Positions 53,052-61,199 of a stretch of DNA of 64,000 nucleotides are shown here, in pieces. Both the position numbers and the translations under genes were made by a program. The stretch lies in NCBI GenBank assembly GCA_003153475.1, contig PLYT01000005.1:26781-90780 (forward strand), given 5' to 3'. Numbering within the stretch: the first letter of the stretch is position 1; each line of letters starts with the position of its first letter. Origin of the DNA: Betaproteobacteria bacterium. GTDB taxonomy: Bacteria; Pseudomonadota; Gammaproteobacteria; Burkholderiales; Casimicrobiaceae. The notes under the pieces were generated by a model that was not told where the DNA came from, did not search any database, and saw only the letters and a program-made list of their open reading frames with translations.

Positions 53052-54716
53052 ATGACCGCAAAAACGACCGCACCGATCAGCGCCAGACAATTCGCCGCCA
53101 TCGCGACGGCGTTCGCCATGCTCGGCGCGTGCTCGAAGACGCCCGAGCCGATCGCGGCGCCCAAGCCCAAGACCGACGCGGTGGTCGTGGCGCCCAACAG
53201 CCCCGCCGCGCCAGCAAACGCCGCGGGGCTGCACCCCGTCGATGGGATCGCCTGGCAAAAGGGCGATGTCGACGCCGCGTTCGTGTCAGCGCTGGCGCAG
53301 AACAAGCCGGTGTTCCTCTATTGGGGAGCTGTCTGGTGCCCGCCCTGCAATCAGGTCAAGGCAACGATATTCAACCGCCAGGATTTCATCGAACGCTCGC
53401 GCTTTTTCGTGCCGGTGTACATCGACGGCGACAGCGCCAGCGCGCAAAGGCTCGGGGACCGTTTCAAGGTCAGCGGCTACCCGACGATGATCCTGTTCAA
53501 GCCCGACGGCAGCGAGATCACCCGCCTGCCGGGGGAGGTCGAGGTCGACCAGTACATGCGCGTGCTGGCGATGGGAATGAACGGCGCCCGGCCGGTCAAG
53601 GATACGCTCGCCGCCGCGCTGACCCTGGACGCAAGCGCGCCGGCCTTGTCCGCCGACGACTGGCGCATGCTCGCCTACTATTCCTGGGACACCGATGAGA
53701 ATCGGCTGGTCGCGGCCAAGGCGCTCGCGCCGACGCTGCAGCGGCTCGCGACGGCCTGCCCGGGCAGCCAGCCGGACACCGCGACGCGCCTGCGACTGCG
53801 GGCCTGGGTCGCGGCGGCGACCGCCAAGGATGCCAAGCCTCGCGACGACAAGGCCGCCGCAGCCGAAATCAAACGCGTGCTGGCCGACGAAAGACTCGCG
53901 CGCGAGAACTTCGACCTCCTGACCTACTACGGCGACAAGGTCGTCGCTTATGTCACGCTGCCCAGGAGCGCGGCGCGTACCGAGCTCGCGGCACGGTGGG
54001 ACAAGGCGCTCGAGCGATTCATCGCCGATCCCGGCGTATCGACTGCCGACCGGCTTTCGGCGCTCGACGGGCGCGTCGCGCTCGCCAAGCTCGACGCGCC
54101 GAAAGGTGCGGTGCCCGAGGCGCTGCTGCAAAGCGTGCGCGACCAGGTCGCCCGCGCCGATCGGGAGACCAGCGATCCGTATGCGCGGCAATCGGTCATC
54201 AGCGCGGCGGCCGATACGCTGAGCGATGCCGACCTGATGAGCGCCTCGGATGCGTTGCTCGAGGCGGAGCTCAAGCGATCGCATTCACCGTACTATTTCA
54301 TGCTCGGTCTGGCCGCCAATGCGAAAAAGCGCGGCGACAAGGCGGCGGCGCTCGACTGGGAGCAAAAGGCTTACACCGCCGCCGACGGGCCGGCGACCCG
54401 CCTGCAATGGGGCGTGCATTACGTCAATGCGCTGATCGAGCTCGCGCCGCAGGACGACGCGCGCATCGAGCATGCGGCCAAGAGCGTCATCGGCGAGCTC
54501 GATCCGACGCCGGACACGTTCTACGAGCGCAATCGCCGCGCGCTCGAGCGCATGGGAGGCAAGCTCGAGGCATGGAACGCCCGACACCGGCACGATGCGG
54601 CGCTCGCGCGCATACAGGCGCAAATGGACGCCGTCTGCGCCAAGCTGCCGTCGACTGATCCGGCACGGTCGACCTGCGATGGCGTGATGCGGCCTGCGAA
54701 AGGCACGAGCGCGTAG
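53052..54716 (+). CDS. Thioredoxin-family lipoprotein with long helical C-terminal domain
   Basis: 554 residues. A lipoprotein signal ends at 'AMLGACSKTPE' (lipobox Cys). A Pro/Ala linker leads to a thioredoxin fold (about 70-175) with redox motif 'WGAVWCPPCNQVKATIF' and cis-Pro loop 'KVSGYPTMILFKPDG'. The remaining about 370 residues are helical, TPR-like by feel but without a clear consensus, ending in two Cys ('DAVCAKL', 'STCDGVM'). It is a periplasmic, membrane-anchored thiol oxidoreductase. The stop overlaps the next gene's GTG. Confidence 0.88.
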   Translation: MTAKTTAPISARQFAAIATAFAMLGACSKTPEPIAAPKPKTDAVVVAPNSPAAPANAAGLHPVDGIAWQKGDVDAAFVSALAQNKPVFLYWGAVWCPPCNQVKATIFNRQDFIERSRFFVPVYIDGDSASAQRLGDRFKVSGYPTMILFKPDGSEITRLPGEVEVDQYMRVLAMGMNGARPVKDTLAAALTLDASAPALSADDWRMLAYYSWDTDENRLVAAKALAPTLQRLATACPGSQPDTATRLRLRAWVAAATAKDAKPRDDKAAAAEIKRVLADERLARENFDLLTYYGDKVVAYVTLPRSAARTELAARWDKALERFIADPGVSTADRLSALDGRVALAKLDAPKGAVPEALLQSVRDQVARADRETSDPYARQSVISAAADTLSDADLMSASDALLEAELKRSHSPYYFMLGLAANAKKRGDKAAALDWEQKAYTAADGPATRLQWGVHYVNALIELAPQDDARIEHAAKSVIGELDPTPDTFYERNRRALERMGGKLEAWNARHRHDAALARIQAQMDAVCAKLPSTDPARSTCDGVMRPAKGTSA

Positions 54717-55237
54717 TGCGGCGCACGCGCTCCGGCGGGGTCCGGCTCGCCGTCGTCGTCTTCGCCCTGGCCGGATTGCCGGCGCCGGCGGCTAACGCCG
54801 ACCCGGGCGCGGCCACCGGCTCGATCAGCTACCGGAGCAAGGCCGGCGCCATAGTCGTCCGGCCGAAGTACGCGTATCTGGTCAAGGGTCCCGACACCGT
54901 CACCGGCAATGTCGTCCGGCGGATCGTGCTGTCCGCCACCGACCTCGCGCCGACGCTGAAGAGCTGCACCACGATGATGTGCGGCGATGGCGACATGGGC
55001 GAGGGCCTGACGATCGACCTTGACGCCGGCGCGCGCATCAACTACTGGTTCGTCGCTGATGGACAGCGCGTCCAGTATTCGGGAACTGCCGAGCCTTCGT
55101 CATTGCAGCTGTCGACCGACACCGGGCAGCGCGTTGCCGGCGCCTGGCACCTCGATGCGCGCCGGGCGGGCGGTCCGGAAGTGCAAGTCGAATTCGACGC
55201 GGCGCTGCTCAAGGTTTTTACCAAGGCGCACTACTAG
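54716..55237 (+). CDS. Exported hypothetical protein
   Basis: 173 residues from a GTG overlapping the upstream TAG by one base. A signal peptide ends at 'APAANADPG'. The mature part is beta-rich ('GSISYRSKAGAIVVRPKYAYLV', 'RRIVLSATDLAPTLKSC') with two Cys in 'KSCTTMMCGDG' that could pair. Not recognised. Coupled to the thioredoxin lipoprotein, it may be a substrate or partner of it. Confidence 0.72.
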   Translation: MRRTRSGGVRLAVVVFALAGLPAPAANADPGAATGSISYRSKAGAIVVRPKYAYLVKGPDTVTGNVVRRIVLSATDLAPTLKSCTTMMCGDGDMGEGLTIDLDAGARINYWFVADGQRVQYSGTAEPSSLQLSTDTGQRVAGAWHLDARRAGGPEVQVEFDAALLKVFTKAHY

Positions 55238-55268
55238 CAAAAGCCGCCGGCCGTCGCCGCCACTGCCG

Positions 55269-56222
55269 TTATTGCGTGAAGCCGAGACGCCGGGGCGCGT
55301 TCGCCCGCATGCGCGCGGCGGCTCCCAGTCCGAACAGCGCGGCCATCGCCTCCCGGTATTCGACGGCGCCAGTGCGCATGCTGTTGTTGTGGGTCGCCCC
55401 ATCGATCAGCAGCAGCTTTTTCGGGCCACGCGCGGCCCGGTAGAGCGCTTCGCTGAAGCGCGACGGGACCAGATGATCGGCCGCACCATGGACGATCAGC
55501 ACCGGCATTTTCACCTTCGCCATCTTGCTTATCGAGTCGAACTTCTGCGACAGCAGGAGCCCGACCGGCAGCCAGGGATAAGTCAGCGCCTTCGCCATAT
55601 CCTCGAGCGTCGTAAACGAGGATTCGACGATCAGGCCGGCTGCCGCCGCCATCGGCCTCCCCGCGCCGTCGGCCGGGCTCAGCGACGCGGCCAGATCGAT
55701 GGCGACCGCGCCACCCAGTGAATGGCCGTAGATGAAGCGGCGCGCGGGATCGGGCTCGCGCATCGCCAGCCAGCGCCACGCGGCGTGCGCATCCTCGTAG
55801 ACCGACTTTTCGGTCGGTACGTCGCCATCGCTCTTGCCGAAGCCGCGATAGTCGATCGCCAGCACCGAAAACCCGAAATCGCGCAGCTCCTCGATGCGGA
55901 ACAGCTGGCCGGTCAAGGCCCAGCGGGCGCCGTGCAGATACAGGATCGCCGGCGCATCGGACCTGCCGCTCGCCGCTGGCCACCACCACGCATGGATGTG
56001 CTGGACGCCTTCGCCGCTCGCCACCGGCAGATCGAATTCCTGGACGCCGTCCGGCATGCCGGTGTACCAGGCTGGCGTGTCGCGCACGACGCGAAAGGTG
56101 AGTCGGGACTCCTCATGCTGGAAGGCTGCGGTCCCGCAGGCGGTCAATACGCCGGCGAAGGCCGCGCCGATCGCCAGGCGTCGGAGCAACGGTTTGCACG
56201 AGGAAGAGTCCATCGTTGGCAT
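55269..56222 (-). CDS. Alpha/beta hydrolase lipoprotein
   Basis: 317 residues from the ATG giving 'MPTMDSSSCKPLLRRL'; the longer track ORF is leader. A lipoprotein signal ends at 'GVLTACGTAAFQ'. Alpha/beta hydrolase: oxyanion 'LYLHGARWALTGQ', nucleophile elbow 'FIYGHSLGGAVAIDLA', acid in 'VHGAADHLVPSRFSE' and catalytic His in 'LIDGATHNNSMR'. Esterase or lipase-like activity in the periplasm is expected. Convergent with the exported protein at 54716; divergent from the small protein at 56372. Confidence 0.88.
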   Translation of the reverse strand: MPTMDSSSCKPLLRRLAIGAAFAGVLTACGTAAFQHEESRLTFRVVRDTPAWYTGMPDGVQEFDLPVASGEGVQHIHAWWWPAASGRSDAPAILYLHGARWALTGQLFRIEELRDFGFSVLAIDYRGFGKSDGDVPTEKSVYEDAHAAWRWLAMREPDPARRFIYGHSLGGAVAIDLAASLSPADGAGRPMAAAAGLIVESSFTTLEDMAKALTYPWLPVGLLLSQKFDSISKMAKVKMPVLIVHGAADHLVPSRFSEALYRAARGPKKLLLIDGATHNNSMRTGAVEYREAMAALFGLGAAARMRANAPRRLGFTQ

Positions 56223-56371
56223 GAGGCGCCCTTTAGGATCGGTCCGGTAAACAGTCAATAAAAACGCGGCTTGCGCACAGCGCGTTGACGGCGCGGGCAT
56301 AGCCGCGTCTACTAGTCGACAAGCCGGACGATGAAGGCCGGCGCAAACACACTTCGATACTTCGCCAAGCC

Positions 56372-56602
56372 ATGAGCACCGAAAACGAGCGACTCCATCC
56401 CGCGTCAACCGAGATCGAGCGGCTGATCACCGAGCTCGGGCAGGCGGAAGCCTACGAGCAGAAGCTGCGCCAGCTGATCGTCGAAGTCAGGGACGCACTG
56501 GCGGCGGGACAGGTCGAGCAGGCGCTCTCGATGTTGAATACGGCGTTGAACGATATCGACAGCGCCACCGACGTGGTCGTTCCGCCGCAGCGCATGAAAT
56601 AA
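56372..56602 (+). CDS. Small helical hypothetical protein, 76 aa
   Basis: Soluble and strongly helical: 'STEIERLITELGQAEAYEQK' and 'LRQLIVEVRDALAAGQVEQA' show heptad-like spacing, so a short coiled coil is likely. No signal peptide. Not recognised. The FMN reductase gene starts 49 nt downstream on the same strand. Confidence 0.65.
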   Translation: MSTENERLHPASTEIERLITELGQAEAYEQKLRQLIVEVRDALAAGQVEQALSMLNTALNDIDSATDVVVPPQRMK

Positions 56603-56651
56603 TCAGACGAGCCGGCACCCCGTCGCCGTCAAATCCACGAAAGGAAACGCC

Positions 56652-57215
56652 ATGACCTCTCCCCGCGACGTCGCCGTGTTCGTCGGCAGCCTGCGCAAGG
56701 AATCGTTCAATCGGAAGATGGCCAAGGCGATCGCGGCGATCGCGCCTGCCACGCTGAAGCTCGAAATCGTCGAGATCGGACAGCTGCCGCTGTTCAACCA
56801 GGATTTCGAGGCGAGCCCCGCGCCCGAGGTGATCGCGTTCAAGGAGCGCGTTGCGCGCGCGGACGCCGTCCTGTTCGTGACCCCCGAATACAACCGCGGG
56901 GTACCCGGCGTGCTCAAGAACGCGATCGACGTCGCCTCGCGTCCCTACGGCAAGAGCGCGTGGAACGGCAAGCCCGGCGCGGTAATCAGCGTCTCGCCGG
57001 GCGCGATCGGCGCGTTCGGCGCCAACCACCAGCTGCGCCAGTCGCTGGTGTTCCTCAATGTGCCTGCGCTGCCGCACGAGGCCTATATCGGCAATGCCGC
57101 CAAGCTTTTTGACGACAAGGGTGCGCTGATCAATGACGACACCCGCGAATTCCTGAACAAATTCCTTCAGCTCTTCGACAAATGGATCGAGCGTAACGCC
57201 GCGCCGCGCGGCTGA
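56652..57215 (+). CDS. NADPH-dependent FMN reductase (ChrR/YieF-like)
   Basis: 187 residues with GAAAGGAAACGCC before the ATG. Flavodoxin-like fold: phosphate-binding 'VFVGSLRKESFNRKMAKAI' and the family motif 'FVTPEYNRGVPGVLKNAIDV', with 'SVSPGAIGAFGANHQLRQSL' after it. The enzymes are cytosolic FMN-containing quinone, chromate or azo reductases. Two-electron quinone reduction protecting against redox stress is the usual role. Confidence 0.93.
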   Translation: MTSPRDVAVFVGSLRKESFNRKMAKAIAAIAPATLKLEIVEIGQLPLFNQDFEASPAPEVIAFKERVARADAVLFVTPEYNRGVPGVLKNAIDVASRPYGKSAWNGKPGAVISVSPGAIGAFGANHQLRQSLVFLNVPALPHEAYIGNAAKLFDDKGALINDDTREFLNKFLQLFDKWIERNAAPRG

Positions 57216-57218
57216 CGG

Positions 57219-58433
57219 TTATTCGAAAAGGCTGCGCGTCGGCTCTTCGGCGCTGATCGCCACCGAGCGCGCCGCCTCGTCGGCATGGCAGAGCGCGCCG
57301 ACTCTGACGCCGAGCAGGCGAATGCGGCGGTCGAGCGGCACGCGCTTCAGGCATTCGCCGGCGGCGCGCCGGATCGTGCGCGCGTCCTGGGTCGGCGCGG
57401 CTATCGTCCGGTCGCGGGTGAGCGTCTTGAAATTGTCGTAGCGCAACTTCAGGCCTATCGTCTTGCCGGCGTAACCTTTGCGCTTGAGATCCTCGCTGAC
57501 GCCGGCGCAAAGCTCGCTGAATATGGCGGAAAGCTCGTCGCGGTCGCGCGTCGGATGCAGGTCGCGATCGAATGTCGTCTCACGACTGATCGATTGCGGC
57601 TCGCTGAAGGTTACAACGGGACGCTCGTCGCGGCCGTGCGCAGCCTCGTGCATCCAGGCGCCGTAGTGCGCGCCGAAATGCTCGAGCAGGAGGCCGGGGT
57701 CCGCCGCCGCGAGCTCGCCTATCGTGCGTATGCCAAGCGCTTCGAGCCGGGCGCTGGATTTCGGGCCGATGCCATTGATCTTGCGCGCCGGCAGCGGCCA
57801 GACACGCAGTGGGATCTCGGTGGCCGGCAGCAAGGTCATGCCATCGGGCTTGTCGAGCTCGGAGGCGATCTTGGCCAGTAGCTTGTTCGGCGCGATGCCG
57901 ATCGAGCACGAGAGGCCGGTGGCGCTGCGCACTGCCTTCTTGAGCGCAAGGCCGGCTTCACGTGCTCGCAACCAGGCGTCATCGGCGCTCGTGGTCCCGG
58001 TAACGGCGATGCCGGTCAAGTCGATGAAAATCTCGTCGATGCCGCGGTCCTCGACTTCGGGCGCGATATCGATTACCGCCGACTTGAACATTCGCGAATA
58101 CCGCCGATAAGCGTCGAAGTCGATCGGCAACAGGATCGTATCCGGAGCGAGCTGCGCCGCTTTCATCAACCCCAGCGCAGAGTGCAGGCCGAACGCGCGC
58201 GCCTCATAGGTCGCGGTCGTGATCACGCCACGACCGACATAGCCGCGCAATGTCGCGAAGCGCCGCTCTATTCGCCCCGTGTCGGGATCGAGAATCTCTT
58301 CCGGCTGATGGCGCCGCCCGCCACCGATGACGACCGGCCGGCCGCGGAGCTCCGGGTAGCGCAGCAATTCGACCGACGCGTAGAACGCGTCCATGTCGAG
58401 ATGGGCAATCAGGCGAGGCGCTGCGGCGGGCAT
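57219..58433 (-). CDS. dinB: DNA polymerase IV (Y family)
   Basis: 404 residues from the ATG giving 'MPAAAPRLIAHLDMDAFYA'; the track start is 48 codons too far. Catalytic residues: Asp pair in 'LDMDAFYASVELLRYP' and Asp-Glu in 'RGIDEIFIDLTG'. A longer palm insert ('GGGRRHQPEEILDPDTGR') is common in beta-proteobacterial DinB. Helix-hairpin-helix 'KINGIGPKSSARLEALGI' and the little-finger domain complete it. No clear LexA box was recognised upstream, so SOS control is not shown. Convergent with the FMN reductase. Confidence 0.93.
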   Translation of the reverse strand: MPAAAPRLIAHLDMDAFYASVELLRYPELRGRPVVIGGGRRHQPEEILDPDTGRIERRFATLRGYVGRGVITTATYEARAFGLHSALGLMKAAQLAPDTILLPIDFDAYRRYSRMFKSAVIDIAPEVEDRGIDEIFIDLTGIAVTGTTSADDAWLRAREAGLALKKAVRSATGLSCSIGIAPNKLLAKIASELDKPDGMTLLPATEIPLRVWPLPARKINGIGPKSSARLEALGIRTIGELAAADPGLLLEHFGAHYGAWMHEAAHGRDERPVVTFSEPQSISRETTFDRDLHPTRDRDELSAIFSELCAGVSEDLKRKGYAGKTIGLKLRYDNFKTLTRDRTIAAPTQDARTIRRAAGECLKRVPLDRRIRLLGVRVGALCHADEAARSVAISAEEPTRSLFE

Positions 58434-58512
58434 CGATGTGACGCGGTGACGCAAAGCGACGACAGTGTAAGCGATGCGCGGGTTGCTCTCGCGCCGCGTC
58501 TCGCGCCTCGCT

Positions 58513-59211
58513 TCAGGTTTCGAAGCCGCAGCGCCGCCGGAGCTCGCCCGAACCCGGCGCCGCGAGCAGGGCGGCAAAGCGCGCCGCCAACTCCGGCTGC
58601 TGCGCGCGCGTTGCGACAGCGACGCCGTAGGGCGTGACGAGTTCGCACGACCCCGGCAGCGGGCCGACCAGCGCTACCCCGGGCGTGAACGCGATCTCGG
58701 TGACTTGCGTCCATCCGATCGGATGCGCGGCGTCGCTTTGCGCGAGCTCGCGCATTGCACCGACGCCGTTCGCGCAAGGTTTGAACTTCGGCGCCGTCTC
58801 GCGCTCGATGCCCATCCGGCGCAGCGTGGCCACACAGTGCGCACCGGCAGTCGAGCGCTCGACATCGGGCAGATAGATCGCGTCCGACGCGAGCAAGAGG
58901 CGGCGCAGCGCCGCCTCGGTCGATACGTCAGGCAAGGCATCACCGTCGCGCACGGCGATCGCCGTGTGCACGCGCCCGAGCGGCGAGATCGATTCCGGCC
59001 GGACATCGCCGCCTCGCGCCAGATCGTCCAGCAGCGTCATGCTCAACACGACGACGTCGCAGGGCTCGCCGACCAGAAGCTTTTCCATCGTCGCGCCGAC
59101 TGGATGGAAGCTCGCCCGAATCGAGATGCCATCCCCCGCGGCGAATTCATGCTGCAGCGCTTCAATGAGACTTTGCGCGGCCCCCGCGCTCAGGACGTGC
59201 AGATTCGACAT
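58513..59211 (-). CDS. ModA-like substrate-binding protein without signal peptide
   Basis: 232 residues. Type-II binding fold of the molybdate-binding kind: 'LHVLSAGAAQSLIEALQHEF' at the start, 'EPCDVVVLSMTLLDDLARGG', 'PIGWTQVTEIAFTPGVALVG' and 'TRAQQPELAARFAALLA'. No hydrophobic signal precedes the first strand, unlike true ModA. It is likely cytosolic, perhaps an isomerase-like or regulatory relative. No modBC nearby. Fifty nt downstream of the Bug receptor gene, same strand, probably one transcript. Confidence 0.8.
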   Translation of the reverse strand: MSNLHVLSAGAAQSLIEALQHEFAAGDGISIRASFHPVGATMEKLLVGEPCDVVVLSMTLLDDLARGGDVRPESISPLGRVHTAIAVRDGDALPDVSTEAALRRLLLASDAIYLPDVERSTAGAHCVATLRRMGIERETAPKFKPCANGVGAMRELAQSDAAHPIGWTQVTEIAFTPGVALVGPLPGSCELVTPYGVAVATRAQQPELAARFAALLAAPGSGELRRRCGFET

Positions 59212-59260
59212 CGGTTTGCTTTCTTCCCCGGCAAGACAGGCCTCGACCGAATCCGGAACG

Positions 59261-60229
59261 CTACTTGTCGGGCTTCGCGCCGGAAATGCGGACGATCCGC
59301 TCCCATTTGGCGATGTCGTCGGTCAGATAGCGGCCGAACTCGTCCGCGGTCATCGTCATCGCGACTGCGCCCTGCTTGGCCCATTCTTCGCGAACGCCAG
59401 GGTTGGATGCGATTTTGGTGATTTCCACATTGAGCCGCCGCACGACGTCGGGCGGCGTGTTTTTCGGCGCGATGATGCCAAGCCAGAGCACGGCTTCGTA
59501 GCCGGGGACGCCCGCTTCGGAAAGCGTCGGCACGTCGGGCAGCACCGACGAGCGCACTTTGCCGCTGGTCGCCAGCGCCCGCACCTTGCCCGCGCGCGCG
59601 AACTCGCTCATCGTGGTGACCGCGTCGAACATCATGTCGACCTGCCCGCCGAGCGTGTCGGTGCGGGCCTGCGAGCTCTCCTTGTACGGGATGTGCACGA
59701 TGTCGACGCCGGCCATCGCCTTGAACAGTTCGCCGGCCATGTGGTACGGCGTGCCCGGGCCCGACGACGCATAGTTGAGCTTTCCCGGCCTGGATTTGGC
59801 CAGCGCGATCAGCTCGGCGAGACTCTTTGCCGGCACCGACGGATGCACGACCAGCACCAGATCGGAATAGTTGATCGGCGCAATCGGCACGAAATCGCGC
59901 ATCAGCGCATAAGGCTTGTTCGGCAACAGCGACTCGTTGACGGTCTGCGTGTTGGACATCACCAGCAGCGTGTAGCCGTCGGCTGCGCTCTTGGCTGCGG
60001 CGTCGGTGCCGATCACCGAGCCGGCGCCGGGGCGATCGTCGATGATGAACGGCTGACGCAGCGCCACTTCCAGCCGCTGGCCGAGGAAGCGCGCGTAGAG
60101 GTCTGCCGGCCCTCCAGCCGCGAATGGCACGATGATCCTGACCGGCTTGGTCGGATAGTCCTCTGCCGTCGCCATCGCGGCAATGCAAAGCAGCAACGTG
60201 CCGGCGAGCAGCCTGGCTAAAGTTCGCAT
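59261..60229 (-). CDS. Tripartite tricarboxylate transporter receptor (Bug family)
   Basis: 322 residues from the ATG giving 'MRTLARLLAGTLLLCIAAM'; the track start is out of the real gene. Signal peptide ends at 'MATAEDYPT'. Bug motifs: 'VRIIVPFAAGGPADLYARFL', 'IDDRPGAGSVIGTDAAAKSA', 'LNYASSGPGTPYHMAGEL' and 'HIPYKESSQARTDTLGG'. Periplasmic receptor for a carboxylate; no TctA/TctB genes here. It lies between the ModA-like gene and the LigI-like amidohydrolase on one strand. Confidence 0.93.
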   Translation of the reverse strand: MRTLARLLAGTLLLCIAAMATAEDYPTKPVRIIVPFAAGGPADLYARFLGQRLEVALRQPFIIDDRPGAGSVIGTDAAAKSAADGYTLLVMSNTQTVNESLLPNKPYALMRDFVPIAPINYSDLVLVVHPSVPAKSLAELIALAKSRPGKLNYASSGPGTPYHMAGELFKAMAGVDIVHIPYKESSQARTDTLGGQVDMMFDAVTTMSEFARAGKVRALATSGKVRSSVLPDVPTLSEAGVPGYEAVLWLGIIAPKNTPPDVVRRLNVEITKIASNPGVREEWAKQGAVAMTMTADEFGRYLTDDIAKWERIVRISGAKPDK

Positions 60230-60314
60230 CGCTTGTGCTCCTCGGTTACCCGGATCGACGCCCGCGCAATCTACCGGAACTCGTCTTCCGCCGCCAGCCG
60301 TCACGCGAGGGGCT

Positions 60315-61139
60315 CTAGAATCCATACAGGCGCGCCGGATTGTCGACGAGGATCCGGCGGCGCGTGGCCTCGTCGGGCACCCAATCGAGCAGCAGATCGA
60401 GCATCGCGGCATTCGACGGCGGCGGATTGATGTTTGGATGCGGCCAGTTGGTCGCCCAGACGCAGCGCTCGGGATGCGCCGCGGACAGCGCGCGGGCGAG
60501 CGCACTGACATCGTCATAGCCGGGCGGACCGGATTTCGACGTTTCGTATGGGGCCGAGAGCTTGGCCCAGCAACGCCCACTGTCGAGCAAGGCGAGCAGC
60601 GCGCGAAACGCCGGATGCGAAGGCACGACCGGCTCGAGGAACTTGCCGTTGTGGTCGATCACCACCTCGGCTGGCAGGCGTGCGATCCTCGCCGCGTGGA
60701 GCGGAGTGTCGCGGCCGTCGAACTGAAGCTGCAGATGCCAGCCGAACCGCGCGACCCGCGACGCGATTCCATCGACGTCGTCCCAGGACAAAAGGCCGCC
60801 CTTGAGCATGAAGCAACGCGCGCCGCGAAAGCCGGCGCGTGTCAGGCGCTCGATCTCGGCGTCGGCAATATCGGGCCGGATCGTCGCCACGCCGCGCGCG
60901 TTCGAGCCGAACTGGACGATCGCGTCCTCGGTGCAGGCATTGTCGAATGCATAGCCGCTTGGCTGTACGACGACCAGGCGCGAAAGCCCCAATCGCCGCT
61001 GCACGGCACGATAAGCATCCGCCGGCGCATCAGGCGGCGGAAAAAGCGCCGTCGGTGCGGGCTTGTAGCGGCGATCGTACACGTGCATGTGACAGTCGCA
61101 CGCGCCGGCGGGCGCAGCGAGGCGCGGTGCGTCTTCCAT
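60315..61139 (-). CDS. Amidohydrolase, 2-pyrone-4,6-dicarboxylate lactonase (LigI)-like
   Basis: 274 residues. TIM-barrel metal-site motifs: 'ACDCHMHVYDRRYKP' (H-x-H after strand 1), 'LVVVQPSGYAFDN', 'EVVIDHNGKFLEP' (His) and the strand-8 region 'CVWATNWPHPNINP', where relatives have Asp and this protein has Asn. LigI-type enzymes hydrolyse lactones in lignin-aromatic breakdown without needing metal. The Asn replacement is common in one sub-branch. Upstream of the Bug receptor, same strand; together they suggest uptake and breakdown of an aromatic-derived acid or lactone. Confidence 0.85.
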   Translation of the reverse strand: MEDAPRLAAPAGACDCHMHVYDRRYKPAPTALFPPPDAPADAYRAVQRRLGLSRLVVVQPSGYAFDNACTEDAIVQFGSNARGVATIRPDIADAEIERLTRAGFRGARCFMLKGGLLSWDDVDGIASRVARFGWHLQLQFDGRDTPLHAARIARLPAEVVIDHNGKFLEPVVPSHPAFRALLALLDSGRCWAKLSAPYETSKSGPPGYDDVSALARALSAAHPERCVWATNWPHPNINPPPSNAAMLDLLLDWVPDEATRRRILVDNPARLYGF

Positions 61140-61199
61140 GTCGGTCCCTTCGGCGCCCAGGGCGCAATAAGATCGATGTTTCGCCTGCCGCCTTGCGCG

